Positions 21,832 to 33,900 of a DNA stretch of 64,000 bases are shown here, in pieces. A program made the translations under genes and the position numbers. Source of the stretch: Icerya purchasi (Eukaryota > Arthropoda > Insecta > Hemiptera > Monophlebidae); NCBI GenBank assembly GCA_039619475.1, contig CM077115.1, positions 146,696,274-146,760,273 on the forward strand, written 5' to 3'. Under the pieces are notes generated by a model. That model saw nothing but the letters and a program-made list of their open reading frames with translations. It ran no database searches and was not told where the DNA came from. Position 1 is the stretch's first letter, and every line of letters begins with the position of its first letter.

Positions 21832-22975
21832 ATGCCGAAAAGTAAGAAAACAGTGGCGCCACTAACAATAAAATTAAACGATGGAAAAAGGCAGTACAGC
21901 AAGAGCAGCGGTAGCTGCATAAAGGTGCCAAAAAAAAGCAGAAAAATAAAATAGCCAACAGTTTGAAACGATAAAAAGAGATATCAAATAAATTAAAAAG
22001 TCCATCGAGTTCGTCTCAGCAAAATATGATGACATGTATAAAATGCATGAAATGCTGATTGCGGAGGTAAAAGGGCTCAATGAGAAGGTGGCTATGCTGG
22101 CGGCAGAAAAAAGGGGTAAAAAAATACAAGTTCGCATGATAAGTAAAAGTACGGAAAATGCGGAAAGTATAATACTGGAAATAACAGAGTACAAGGAAAA
22201 GCTGGGACTATGGGCGTTCTATAGATCGTCATCGGGAAAGGCGAAGAAATACATTAAGGAAATAAAAGAGACGGATAAAAAATACTTGGACAATGATGCG
22301 ACAATTTATGTAGCAGATATAAATATAGATATCGGAAAAGATAATGGCGAGAATGGGATACGAAAATATTATTTTACGAAAGTAAGTTGAAAGGATATAC
22401 GAGGGAAGAATGGAGGGAAGATAGGTTCACGCAAACAAAAATAGACCATATTTACATCAAAAAGAAGAAAAGAAATATTGATTTTAATCATTACAATACA
22501 GACATTAAAATAGCGGATCACAACATGATAAACAATGGAGAGGGGAAAAAACGAAGCAGAATCAAACGAAATAAACAGAAGGATCGTTATGGAAAATAAA
22601 GTAAAAATGGAGAGAAAAAAGAGAGGAAATGGACGCTGAAAAAGTATATAGAGGCATAAAGAAAAAAATCGAAAAAGTATATGAAGAATGTAGCCAAACA
22701 AAAAATATGCAAGGGAAACACAAAGGAAAAAGGAATAGATGACACGGAAAATAATCGAGATGATAACAGAGACGAATTGTATAAAAAAGTAAAAATGAAC
22801 AACCAAAATACGGAGCTAAGAAATAAGTATAATCAATTAAGAAATCAAGTAAAAATACTGTTTATTATATATATATACAAACGGTTTATATAAGGAATTA
22901 AAATATAGCCATGTATACTCGTTCGCGGATAATACAGCAATAATCACACCACTTAAAGATATTAAGTATATTTAA
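21832..22975 (+). mobile_element. Non-LTR retrotransposon C: ORF1 start, EN piece and FADN box, multiply deleted
   Basis: An ORF1-like start at 21832 (MPKSKKTVAPLTIKLN, then stops) leads to a coiled-coil stretch (SAKYDDMYKMHEMLIAEVKG). The open frame 22034-22390 joins this directly to an endonuclease region: LWAFYRSSSGKAKKYIKEI and a DINIDIG motif where GDFN-type residues are expected. After a frameshift come YTREEWREDRFTQTKIDHIY and IKIADHNMI, matching the distal TKIDHI and DH motifs. Near 22890-22950 the RT box appears as YSFADNTAII, with Asp to Asn at the second catalytic position. The ORF1 end, the EN start and most of the RT are deleted. Confidence 0.65.
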
Positions 22976-23158
22976 CTCCACTGGGGAAAACTTTATTACA
23001 TTCCGAATCCCCGCATACTTTTCTTTTTTGTTATATAAGCATTGTTTTCTTTTAGAATTTAGCTGAAGGTGTAGCTTTACGCATATTACCATTCAATATC
23101 GTATTGTTCTACTGCTGTTTTTATAACTGTTTATATTTACTCTGTAACATTCCCTTTA

Positions 23159-23384
23159 AAGTAGAGTACAGTAGGTCCCACACCCTTGACAGGGCGTTGA
23201 GATTGTGAAGTTAAGCTTTTCATAATTGTACTAAGCCTAATGGATCTGATGAGAATATTAGGGCCAGTTCCTTTCTCTCGGCCGCCTTTACTTTCCCAGA
23301 TTTCTCTGGTACGCAATTATTTCAGACTGGGTAAACTTGGGAGCGACTTGGATCTGGGGCGAGACAAGTCTCGAACCCGTGACC
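23159..23384 (-). mobile_element. tRNA-related SINE, copy S1, with exact 14-bp TSD
   Basis: A 226-bp insertion flanked by the perfect direct repeat TAACATTCCCTTTA (23145-23158 and 23385-23398). On the minus strand it starts GGTCACGGGTTCGAGACTT, in which GGTTCGAGAC resembles a pol III B box of a tRNA-derived head. No A box precedes it, so the copy is slightly 5' truncated. The body includes AGAGAAATCTGGG and GGCCGAGAGAAAGGAACTGG. The same body is found at 13988-14150 and 23950-24065. Confidence 0.75.
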
Positions 23385-23469
23385 TAACATTCCCTTTACA
23401 TATAAGTATTTTCTTCGATGTCTCTTGTTTTTTGTTTTTTTTTAAATTTAGGATGCAGTGGTTAAAATA

Positions 23470-23545
23470 ATTACTATTATTATCGTTATCATTATCGTTA
23501 TCATTATCGTTGTCATTATCGCTACTATACTATTATTATTATCCC
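23470..23545. repeat. ATT/ATC microsatellite
   Basis: Runs of ATT and CGTTATCATTAT units. Confidence 0.8.
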
Positions 23546-23949
23546 TAGTGAAATTACACAACTTCTATCATTAACATTTCTGCTTATTGCTACGTAATTT
23601 ATAGCAAAACTTATTGGGATATTTAATTTTATTAATATCGGGAAATGATTTGCTGCCCACAATATCTTCAATTACTTCGTGACTCATTTCTGATGCAAGA
23701 TTTCCAATACAAAGAATACTTTGTCCAACACGTGAAGCGAGAAAAGTTATTTCTAAATTATTAATAAACAAATTTTTATCACATACAAAATCGTATAATT
23801 CTTTATTTTTTTATTTCCATTATAACAGTTATGATGGCTAGTAAAATCGCCTAGTAGTATAAATCTAATAACTATAGCGTTATTTATAAAATCGTGAAAT
23901 CGGTGTTTTTAAATCCACTTTTACGAGGTATACATTTGTTATTGTTAAA

Positions 23950-24065
23950 TGGCCGAGAGAAAGAAACTGGCCCCGATATTCTCATCAGATCCATTAGGCT
24001 TAGGACATCATGAACTTTAACTTCACAATCCCGACGCCCTATCAAGGGTATGGGACTTACTTTAC
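23950..24065 (+). mobile_element. SINE-like repeat, copy S3 (3' part)
   Basis: Starts GGCCGAGAGAAAGAAACTGG and continues through ATTCTCATCAGATCCATTAG to CCTATCAAGGGTATGGGACT. Its reverse complement matches 23165-23290 closely. It lacks the tRNA-related head and has no TSD that I could find. Confidence 0.7.
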
Positions 24066-24119
24066 TTACTCATATGGACCATCATTACTTTTAATATTCT
24101 CCATAATCATATCCACTTT

Positions 24120-24320
24120 GTTATTTATACAACGATTAATTTTTCCCATCGGTATAGAATTATTCATAAGAATAACAGCTCCTCTATTTCCCTCCCTATT
24201 ACATCTCATTATCTGGAATTCTTTTATTATTAAGTGATTATTATTTCTTAATCAAATTTCGCCCTCAGACAAAGAACTTCTCCCTTAATTACTGATCGTT
24301 TTAATTCCATTAAATTGTAA
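24120..24320 (-). pseudogene. Family A-like endonuclease fragment (copy A8)
   Basis: On the minus strand one frame reads LSEGEI, stop, then HLIIKEFQIMRCNREGN and RGAVILMNNSIPMGK. This parallels LSETWL..FSIRGFHVIRSDREDGYGGAAILIRFGIP of the intact endonuclease at 53.3 kb. It is a small relic beside SINE copy S3. Confidence 0.55.
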
Positions 24321-24893
24321 GTAAATTTCTCTACATTCCATTGGACGATATGTGAAGTTCATATATATGTTGTATACATTTCACATTTTTTAAAAATACA
24401 AAAAAAATATAGACAATTTTTTTTTTTAAGGTAAATATTTTTCTACAAAAGCACTTGGAATGAGAAAATATACATTATAATTTCGAAAAAATGAACTCAA
24501 AGTAAAAAATAGTTTTTTTATTGTAACAAAAATACATTTTTATATGTAATTGTTACTTTTACTAAAACATACTATACTTTGATAGCAATGTAAATCAAAA
24601 TTTTACGATTACAGTTAAATGTATGGTTTGGATAGAAGCGTGAACGCGTATATTTTGTATCAAAATGACGAGCTTTTCATGATGTATATTCATTAATAAT
24701 AAACTACGATGTATATCCTTAAACCATGGCCCACACTTTTATTCGAGTAATGACGATAGGAAGTTTTTTTTTTTTTGCATCGCCATCGAAGTAATGTGTT
24801 TTAATAAAAGTAAAATTATATACTCCGTTTAAAATGTATTTTTATTGTAATGAAAAAGCTACTTTTTACTTTTGAGCTTATTTTTACGAATCT
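24320..24893. other. AT-rich sequence, no feature seen
   Basis: Homopolymer-rich non-coding sequence. Confidence 0.3.
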
Positions 24894-24901
24894 ATAATGC
24901 A

Positions 24902-25240
24902 GGGCCGTATCTAGACTAAAATTTCGGAGGGGATTACGAAAATATTTTTATAATTATACATATACATATATGTGTCTGTATCATGAAATACATTTATCTA
25001 TAAATGGTACACTAAAGCCTTGTAGTCAATTATTGTATATGCAATATTTGAACACTACAATAAAGAGAAATAAAAAATAGTCGTTATTCCCATAGAATTC
25101 ATAAAAATTTCAATTTTCTTTTCTTTTGTCAAAAATTGAAAAGAAATAAATTTATTCTGAATTTCGGTCCATTTAATTCAAGATTTCGCAGACATTTCGG
25201 GGAGGGGGGACCCGGAAACCCCCCCTCAGATACGGCCCTG
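24902..25240. mobile_element. Non-autonomous hAT-like element (MITE), 339 bp, exact 8-bp TSD
   Basis: Terminal inverted repeats are CAGGGCCGTATCTAG on the left and CTCAGATACGGCCCTG on the right. The element is flanked by CTATAATG at 24894-24901 and 25241-25248. CAG...CTG ends and an 8-bp TSD are typical of the hAT superfamily. There is no coding capacity. A degraded inverted copy lies at 17797-18050. Confidence 0.85.
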
Positions 25241-25248
25241 CTATAATG

Positions 25249-27140
25249 TAAAAATTAAAGCAAATCCCATACTCTTGACCTGTCGGGTATAATTATGTAT
25301 TATCTCATTTCAAGCGTTTTTACATAAAATCATTTACCTTAAAAAAAAAAAATTATTTTATTTTCTATTTTTTAGTGGCGGTTTACAACTGTTATCACAA
25401 CAAATTAAATTATTCGTTACGTTAAATTTTTGAGAATTTTATAAATCGATATTTCAAAAATGTTACATAAATTTCGAATTATTGGCATCATATTAATCTC
25501 GTACGTTGCATTTCTATTAATGCGTATTATTATTGCATGGTTTCTTTCCAATTCAATTCGTACCATACCTTAGAAATCTTAATTCATTTTAAGGAACGAT
25601 AACTACTCCGAATATTTTGTTTTCTTGTATAACCAAATGGGTAGGTAACTCGAAAATTTCGATTAAATAATACAATAAGAACGGAAAATTCTATTATAAA
25701 GAGATAATAAAAGATTAATCTGATCTCATTACAAATATTTTCCTACGGATAAAATTAACTAATAGTTTTGAAACCAATACTGGAATATTTTCTCGTTTAA
25801 TAAAATTGAAATTTGGAAATTCACGCGCCGGAAATATTATTTATTTCGTTATTAAGCGATTTAAAGCCATCACTTCATTTATGACAGAAAAATTATATCA
25901 CATATATTTCAATTACTTCTGACGAAGAAAAATACTTTGCAATTATTTTTCTGGCTTGCCGAGTTTACACATCGGAACACTATATATTCATAATGTATAC
26001 ACAGGGCTAAAATTTTATTCGATTTAAAATAGGTACAGATTTAAATTTTTTGCATAATTTGTATTGTCACTGAATACCCACCGCTACGTTAAATTTCAAA
26101 GTTGTAGCTCCCCGACTAAAAATAGGTAAAAGATCGATCTCAAAATCTGAACAAATGTGACACTGAACGACAGAACAGTCAAGTTGAATAGACGCATTTA
26201 AAAAATAATCTGGAAGAAATTTTAGTCGGCCAATACGATATATAGACAATAATTATAATTTTAAAAAATAGCTCGCACCAGTCTCAACTATTTTCTTTCT
26301 GTATAGCTCTGGTTTTTTATTCTTTTCTAGCTGAATTACGGATATTGACTCAGCGTAAATGTACAGTAGCAGTCGAACCGGAACGAAACATCACTGCTCA
26401 ACCAAATAGAATCCGCCAATTGACTCAATCTTATTGTAGTAAAAACCATGAAAGTTAAAGAATATGTTCCTCAAAAGTCAGACACGGTACTCATTATATG
26501 CGTGTTTCGGCCAAAATAAGTGAATGGCCAAACTGAAAGTTTCCAAAATGGTTTACTTTGTGTTATACAATAAAAATTCTCTAATAGGAAGGTCAACAAC
26601 GCCAACTCTACTTCGCTTGAATATAAAGGACTGTAAAGTATAAAGAGATTGTGTTATCTTCGCAAAATAGAGTCTTTGAACATACTTCGAATCTGACGTA
26701 AACGAAACCCCGGACATAAGAGCCCCGCCTTTTAATATAATTAATAAATGCGTGAAAAATAATAAATTCAAACAGAACTAAAATACTTGCAGTAACAGTA
26801 AAAACGAAGAAGAAAAGAAAAGCACCTGTGATACGACAAAAATATTCCTTTGAGACTGCAAACGCACGCAGAAAGGTCTGCACAAACGAAAACATTCTAA
26901 CAGTTTATTAACAACATACGCAGGCACTTATCTTTAAAAATTGAACATATTTTTCCGATAAGCAAGATGATTGCCTTGATTTTATTTGTAATTTCTAGAA
27001 CTTTTTATATTTAAAGGAAACCCAACTAAATAAATAAAAAAAATAAATAGACGAACTGTTCTAAACGATCATAATAATAATAGATTGATGATAATGATGA
27101 TGAGTGGTCCAAAGTTAACAAACGTTCCTCTGATGGAACA
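25249..27140. other. AT-rich sequence, no feature supported
   Basis: Minus-strand short ORFs at 26067-26249 and 26553-26895 have no recognisable motif. No repeat or RNA feature seen. Confidence 0.3.
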
Positions 27141-27150
27141 CGTATATAAT

Positions 27151-27270
27151 GGCAAAACTCCAAGGCAGTGTCGTCTTGAAAGCATCCGATAGATCATTTA
27201 CATAAATCAGAAATAATGGAGATCCTAAAATAACGTCGCGTATACAGGCACTCCAGCGAGAGTTAGAAAT
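27151..27270 (-). pseudogene. RT motif fragment of a CR1/Jockey-like element
   Basis: On the minus strand the sequence reads AGVP, a frameshift, then VILGSPLFLIYVNDLSDAFK, the GVPQGSILGPLLFLIYINDL block before the YADD box. Nothing else of the element is recognisable. Confidence 0.6.
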
Positions 27271-27412
27271 GTTCTTTAATCTGCTTGCCCGTGTGCCGGC
27301 ACATGTGGTGTATATTATCTATCATTGAAGTTAATCTTATCATTCACGGACTCCTAATAACCCGTTTTTTATACACTTCGCATACAAAGGATGATTAACC
27401 AGTTTAAAGCAC

Positions 27413-27555
27413 GCATATATATATATTTATATACATATGCATATACATAAATACATATATATACACAAATATATATATATATATATATATACATTCATGC
27501 AACATATACAATATATATGTATGTATTTGTATATATATATATATATATAAATAAA
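27413..27555. repeat. TA/CATA-rich microsatellite tract
   Basis: Interrupted TA and ATACATA runs. The minus-strand 61-residue ORF over it is low complexity. Confidence 0.8.
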
Positions 27556-27559
27556 TGTA

Positions 27560-28500
27560 GCAATACGTAGAACAGTGTGCACATATCACGCGTATTCATC
27601 TACAGTTCTACATCTCTACCTAGTACCCTTTACCTCGCCGCTCATCAATTTGTGTAAACTCTCTTATCTGTCATTCTGTAAGGAGTGCTCGAAAAGCTAA
27701 TGTACGCTTTTATAACAAGTAGGAACTAATTTTTTAATTATTTCTTTCAAACACGCACGCAACATGTCTGTGAATAATGCCTCACGATATCGTTAACTGC
27801 TGCAATGGCGACTAGTTGCGCACTGCTGATAGCAGCAAGCGGCATGCCGTTGCAGAAATTACGCTCAGAAATTCTTTACTCGGCCAGAGTAAATGTAGAT
27901 GTGTTCGCGTATCATGTTTGCTTTACATTATACATCAACTTGCATAGTCTGATCCTCCGAAAAACATATAAAGTTGTCAGCTACAGCTGAAAAGGTAATT
28001 AATTAAAAACTAGGACAGGAAGCTGAACATGTAAATTTATAGGCCATGCATGCACACATACGTCAAGCCGACCTGCGAGCCTTGTGTACTGAACTTTACC
28101 TGTTCTGAAAGATGAAAAGCAAATGAAATCAATAATTTCTTGTAAGCGAAAGAACTGAAAGAAAAATTATAGTTCCTATTTTGTTGTCTAGGACAGAAGT
28201 CATTTCTTCTCTCTTGCTTCCTTCTTCTAAAAAAAAGACGGCACAGAAGTAAAATCACATCACTACGCATCTCATAAATTAAACAGAAAACGTATTTTGT
28301 TTTTTAAATAAAAATCGTTTTTGAATCGCGCCCAAATAAAATGCAAACATTATCGAAAATAGCCGAAAAATTTCGATTTTCGTCATTAGTACTCTACGAT
28401 GCGTACAACGATGCAGGGACCAGTTTAAATTCAGAGCGAAACACATTTTCAAACAAAAATGGCGCTGGTCAGATTTCGCAATAGTATAAATTTTGACGTT
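27560..28500. other. Non-coding stretch, nothing recognised
   Basis: A plus-strand 61-codon ORF at 27805-27990 has mixed composition but matches no family I know. I do not call it a gene. Confidence 0.25.
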
Positions 28501-28502
28501 CC

Positions 28503-29010
28503 TTTTTTCTTTAACGGATTTTATCAACCTAGGATCTTCGCCCAGAAATAATAGGAGGGAAAGGTAGTTAGATTTTAACTCGAGATATCGCATATTGACA
28601 GTATAATAGGAAATAATAGAATAAAGATTGCGAAGGCTAAACTTTAATAAATATGAAAAGTTTGGCAAGAAGACAAAAGCATCCGAAGAATAACGGATAT
28701 TAGGATCAGAAACAGCTGCGTCATTATTACAGTGAAAAGGACAATATGAGTAGAAAACAGTAAGAAGAAAGAGCGGTGTATGATTAAAATATAGGCCGAT
28801 TAATAGAGACAATAATAACAGAACGACAAAAAGGAGGAAATTCTTAAGAAGCAAATATTATAATTAGGTTGAAGAGAGCAACAAAAATGGCGATTATACG
28901 CCGAGAAAGGAAGGGTAAATATGCGACGAAAACCTGAAACGAAATTCTTTATGCCCAGGGATAGAAGACAACATCGTGGGAAGCACTTACCGACTGGCTT
29001 TTTAGGGCGC
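28503..29010 (-). mobile_element. Family A copy A6: RNase H tail and 3' UTR
   Basis: On the minus strand, broken frames align with the end of family A ORF2: FRRIFTLPFSAYN, RISSFLSFCYYCLY for the PRFIISAICRL block, and VSDPNIRYSSDAFVF for CDSDHVFFECSS. The 3' UTR contains TTTCTGGGCGAAGATCC (28526-28542), also present in copy A2 at 3927-3944. The sequence ends in an A-rich tract near 28505. Confidence 0.65.
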
Positions 29011-29131
29011 ACCGGGAAAATTCAGGGGTAAAAGGGCACTTTACAGTAATACAAAAATATTGACCGGCTTTTAGCCTTTTTTTCACTTTCTTCCATTTTT
29101 ACGAAGCAATTGAATTACACTGTTCGCACGC

Positions 29132-29943
29132 CAGACATTAAACAGAAATATAGCTGTAGTATATGTAGAAATCTATATGAAAATAAATACAAAATGCATA
29201 TTTTCAAATTTTAAATGCTGAAGTCATGCTCTACTTCTCTTCTCATTTATATATTTAAAAAATTTTGATCATAGTTTTATTCGTATTCAATTTGGTCAAA
29301 AAAATTTGAGGTAAATATATGTAGTAAGTTAATAAATTAAAATTACTATTTTTGATTATAATAGAGAGCTTCTAAAATTCGTCAGGCTCCAGTTCGAGTA
29401 ACACGATCTTAGTTGTATAACATCAATTAATCGTTAAGTGATAATTGCAAGATAATGTGTTCATATTCAACCGACAACCGCCAGGGTTAAGATAAACGTT
29501 TGAAGTAGGCCGTTTAACTTTTTTTTTCTAATTTACGCGTTTCTTTAGATACATTTTCAAATTTTCCATTTTGTAGTTTCCCTTTTTTAAACATCGAGAA
29601 TTCGATGTGTTGTCAAAAACGTTCTTCGTTGCGATTAATTCTAAACATTTGCGTTTCATTTTTATTTAAATATTCGACGAACGACAATTAAGCGAAAAAG
29701 TATAGTAATAAAATTATAATCAAAAATAGTAATTTTAATTTATCAACTTACAACATATATTTACCTAAAATTTTTGTGACCAAATTGAATACGAATAAAA
29801 CTATGATCACAATTTTTTAAATATATAAATGAGAAGAGAAGTAAAGCATGACTTCAGCATTTAAAATGTGAAAATATGCATTTTGTATTTATTTTCATAT
29901 AGATTTCTACATATACTGCAGCTATATTTCTGTTTATTGTCTG
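29132..29943. repeat. Large inverted repeat, 231-bp arms with about 350-bp loop
   Basis: The left arm 29132-29362 and right arm 29713-29943 are reverse complements with few mismatches. The outer ends read CAGACATTAAACAGAAATAT and ATATTTCTGTTTATTGTCTG; the inner ends read GATTATAAT and ATTATAATC. The loop has no coding frame. It may be a foldback element or two head-to-head copies of a small repeat. No TSD is evident. Confidence 0.85.
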
Positions 29944-30329
29944 ACCACCAATGATGAAGAAATAAATATTTTATACGAAATATTTGTATTTACAATTTAT
30001 TTGCATTCGCTTCTTTTAACTCCGTAAACGCCAACATCAAGGACGCAGGAATAAATACATATCGGGAACGAGTAATTGGCAATGCAAACGTAAAAACTAC
30101 ACCTTTTCGAAACACTGAAATCAGGTTCAGCGAACAAATGAAGCGCGGGGCGTAAGGGATAGCGAACACGGCAAAGGAAAAGTCTCCTCTAGTTATATTT
30201 AAGAAAATTTAAATATATTAAATTTCAGTAATAAAGGAAAAGGGTGTTGTTCTCAGTTTATATTTAACAAGCTAGTTAGTACTTCTTAAAACAATTATGT
30301 AACAGTTAACATAAATTTTGCTACTGTTA

Positions 30330-30660
30330 ACTGCCGAACAATACGTGAAATTGAGGTTATTGAAGTAGTACGCCGCTTAACATATTTAGGCTCTATAGTG
30401 GAAAACAGCGGCGGATGTAAAAGTGAGATAAGCCACAGAACACACGAGTACACGCAACGCAATGAGCCGTTTAAAAAGAATATGGGCTGACTTCGCTATT
30501 AGTAAAGGTGTAAAGATTCAACTAATGAACTCCTTCGTCTTCTCAGTGTTTTTATATGATGCGGAGACCTGATCGATGACCAGCGCAGACAAAAAACGTA
30601 TAGACGCACTCGAAAAGTGGTACTAGAGGCGTATGCTGATTACCCACTTATAAAATAGAT
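30330..30660 (+). pseudogene. RTE-like RT C-terminal fragment
   Basis: Frames with shifts read VVRRLTYLGSIVENSGGCKS, AMSRLKRIWADFAISKGVK, VFLYDAET and KKRIDALEKWY. These are the YLGS.I...GG, Y.AETW and IDAFE.WC..R blocks of arthropod RTE-type RTs. It is a dead fragment cut off just before the MITE at 30681. Confidence 0.75.
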
Positions 30661-30680
30661 TTAAAAAATAGTATATAGTG

Positions 30681-30979
30681 CATGGGCGTCGCCAGCGGGG
30701 GGGGGGGGGGCAGGGAGGGGCAGCTGCCCCTCTGGAGCCTGGAAACTTTTTAATCAACTGGCATTGATGAGTATTAATAGGCGCGTAATCATGGATAATT
30801 TGGAAAACTTACGTTTTAATTAAGATTTTATTCTTGTTTAATAAAATATTAAGCCTTTACAACTTATAAATTTTAATTTTCCTATAACTCATATCCTCTT
30901 TCTATCATCTTGCCCCCCCCCCCTGGCGGATGGCAACCCATCTTGCCCCTCCCTGGCTCATCGGCTGGCGACGCCCTTG
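30681..30979. mobile_element. Non-autonomous hAT-like MITE, 299 bp, exact 8-bp TSD
   Basis: Ends are CATGGGCGTCGCCAGC and GGCTGGCGACGCCCTTG. TSD is ATATAGTG at 30673-30680 and 30980-30987. Subterminal G- and C-runs (GGGGGGG, then GCAGCTGCCCC) flank an AT-rich centre. An inverted second copy is at 34621-34894. Confidence 0.88.
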
Positions 30980-30987
30980 ATATAGTG

Positions 30988-33900
30988 TACATATAAAACA
31001 CTTCAAGAACACAACATATATACTGATTTACATAAGTAAATTATAATACACGTACTCACGTAACGCATACATTATTATATATATATAGACATACCTGTTT
31101 AGCTACAAAATTACTTATTGGCGTATGACAGCAATAAAAATACTAAAAATATTTTAGGTAAAAACGATAATAGTTATAAAACCGAGGGGAAGAATGAAAT
31201 AATGATTATAATGAATTAAATTGTAATATCGCTAATAAAATGACATTAGTTAACTAATGATATATGATACTAACTATATAGTAAACATTGATACATTAAC
31301 TATTATGTTTTCCAGTACTGTCAAAAAAAATAATATTATTGAGAATAATAAATGTTTTGATAAGAAAGTTAACGTCAAAATCACGTATATAAGATAATAT
31401 AATAACCATAACACATATTAATATTAACACTAATATAATAATAATTAATGAACTTATTAACGATAAACACTGCATGATGAGATATAGATTTGTCATATGT
31501 AACAATGACAGTCGCAAAATATTTTTTTAACGTATTTATGATTTCTCAAGATTTACTCTTACGGCTCCTGGATAAAAATTTACAAAAATTCATCGTGTTA
31601 TCCTTTTGCAAAATAAAATAAAAATAAATCTTCAAATTCCTCGTAATTCTTTATTATGCTCTGGCCTCCGATTGAATTTAATGCAATAACCGTCGTGTAA
31701 TTTAAAATATTAATAACTAGAAAACTTTTTTCGTATATTATTTCAACGAAAAATTATACATCGTTGCTTTAATAAATATGTTAATTAAAAATAACACGAC
31801 TTTTAATAGAGATAACATGGCAACTTTTAAATATTATTTATGACAATCCTTTCTTTTTTATAAAATGCGACACATTCTCAACACAATCAATACACAATTT
31901 TATTGAGAGCAATGGGGTAATATCTACATATGCGCGCGATAGACACATATAGAGACCGATCACATATCCGACATTAAACCTGTATTTCAAACGAATGAAT
32001 ATATAAGCTTACACTAATCCTCAACGTATAAAAGTGTAAACAGATTGATTTAATTCATTAAATTAAACAGATTAAACAAATTATTTTTTGAAACATGGAT
32101 ATGATGCAAGAATTTATTAATAGATAATACAATTGTTATACACACAATTAACATGAATAATTAAATAAAATAATGGAAATAAGTAGAACATTACATTAAA
32201 AAAGAAAAAGAAAAAAAATTAACTGTTTTAATAATGTGTAGTATTTGTGTTTATTAAAGCTCCTTTTCCCCAAACATTAAAATTTTGGTTCTAGGTTTTA
32301 TGAGTTTAATTATAATGATAGTAATTATGAAGGAAACGAAGTTTTTCCACATATTACCACCACCAATAATAATTACAATAATTTAGACCGTTACTGAACA
32401 TGATGTAAGGGCGTATGTATAAAGCATATTCAATATCGTTGTTCTTCCGCAAAAAGATTCAAAAACTTCGAACTGAAACAGTATAACTTACATCAGCCGA
32501 TATTTAATAAAATTTACAGATTCATTCGCAGATTATTCCGCTATTGCAATAGCTGGAAGTGTAATCTCACACTGCGAAACAAAAATCCGACTATTAAAAA
32601 AACAGTAAAATAACGATTACATAACAGTATTTCAAACACAACTGACTTCTAAATTATTTGAACTTACAATGAGTAAATTAATGGCAATACAAATACGGAT
32701 GGCTCTATAAAAAATAAACAGCTCGTTATACAGAAAACTGCATCATTTTAATATTTCCCAATTTCTTATTAAATGACCGTGCCTCAATATTTTTTGGCGT
32801 CGCGCGGTGATTTGCGAACGGATTACAGATAAGCTTACAACGTTAAATTTTGAAATTACTAATTTTAATAAATCTGAAATATTAAATTAATGGAAAAAAG
32901 AAAAAAAAACCGTTATACCCTTGATTCAAGTAAATGAGAACATCACCGCATTCCACATTTATTGTTGGCTGCTAAAAACACATCAAAAAACTTTTGTTCG
33001 ATGTACAAGTGCTAAACCTGGGCGGAGAAAAAACGCATAACAAAGAGAGGCCAGGGTTTCCTACATATAGATTATAAAGCGAATCTAATTTGTAAAATTT
33101 TTCTTCAACTTCTTCAACGGAAATGCGAAGGAGATTGTTTTGAATAACACATCGAATTGAAAGTTTCTCTGTAATTATTGATCGATTAATGACGAATTTA
33201 AAAAAAAACCAAAAAAAAAAACACGAATTAACATGCAAATTAATAATCGAAAAATTTTAATTTAATACAATTTCAAAGATTTGACTGGTGAAAAAAAAAG
33301 CGAGCTTGACAGAGATTTTTGAAAAATTATATCATGAGGATATTTAAATAAGTTCTATTAAAGGATGCCTTTGTTTTCACACCAAGATGAAAACACAGCT
33401 ATAGCGATTTATGTAGTTGAAAATAAAAAATGATTTTTTGTATACTTGTATGTTCCCCTAAATGTTATATAACCTTAAAAATTGCAAAAATGCCGCTATT
33501 ACAAACTGCACACATCTGAACGACCGTTTCTTTTTTCGTTTTTATTACCATTTGTCACGAATAAAAAATGATTCAATATTAAAAATACCCGAAAGAAAAA
33601 TAAACAATTTTACAGTTTTAACGGTAGAATACGTCATACGCTTTAAAACTCGGCGAGGATAAATTATAAAATAAACGAATAAATATTTTATCCATTTTTT
33701 CATCATTAATGAAATGCTAATTTACCATCACAAAATGTTACCAAAACTAAATTGTATTTCTCCTGTATTTTACTTTTCTTTTGCATATTTTCCCCTGTTC
33801 CGCAAACAGCTTTTTAAAAAGTTGTACAATTTTCCAACATAAATACATTTATATATTTCATTTATAAATTAACTGTGATTTTTCACTTTCTTGCCGACGA

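Noticed and set aside
22369..22806. 145-codon Phe-rich minus-strand ORF
   Set aside because: It is complementary to the lysine-rich endonuclease remnant of element C on the plus strand.
23159..23384. tRNA gene on the minus strand
   Set aside because: There is a B-box-like sequence but no A box, no cloverleaf and no anticodon arm that I can draw; the TSD identifies it as a SINE.
27805..27990. Small host gene
   Set aside because: 61 codons without a motif, splice evidence or family resemblance; chance is likely.
28279..28854. A 191-codon minus-strand gene
   Set aside because: The upper half of the frame coincides with the family A RNase H tail and 3' UTR, and the rest is flanking sequence; it is not a conserved protein.
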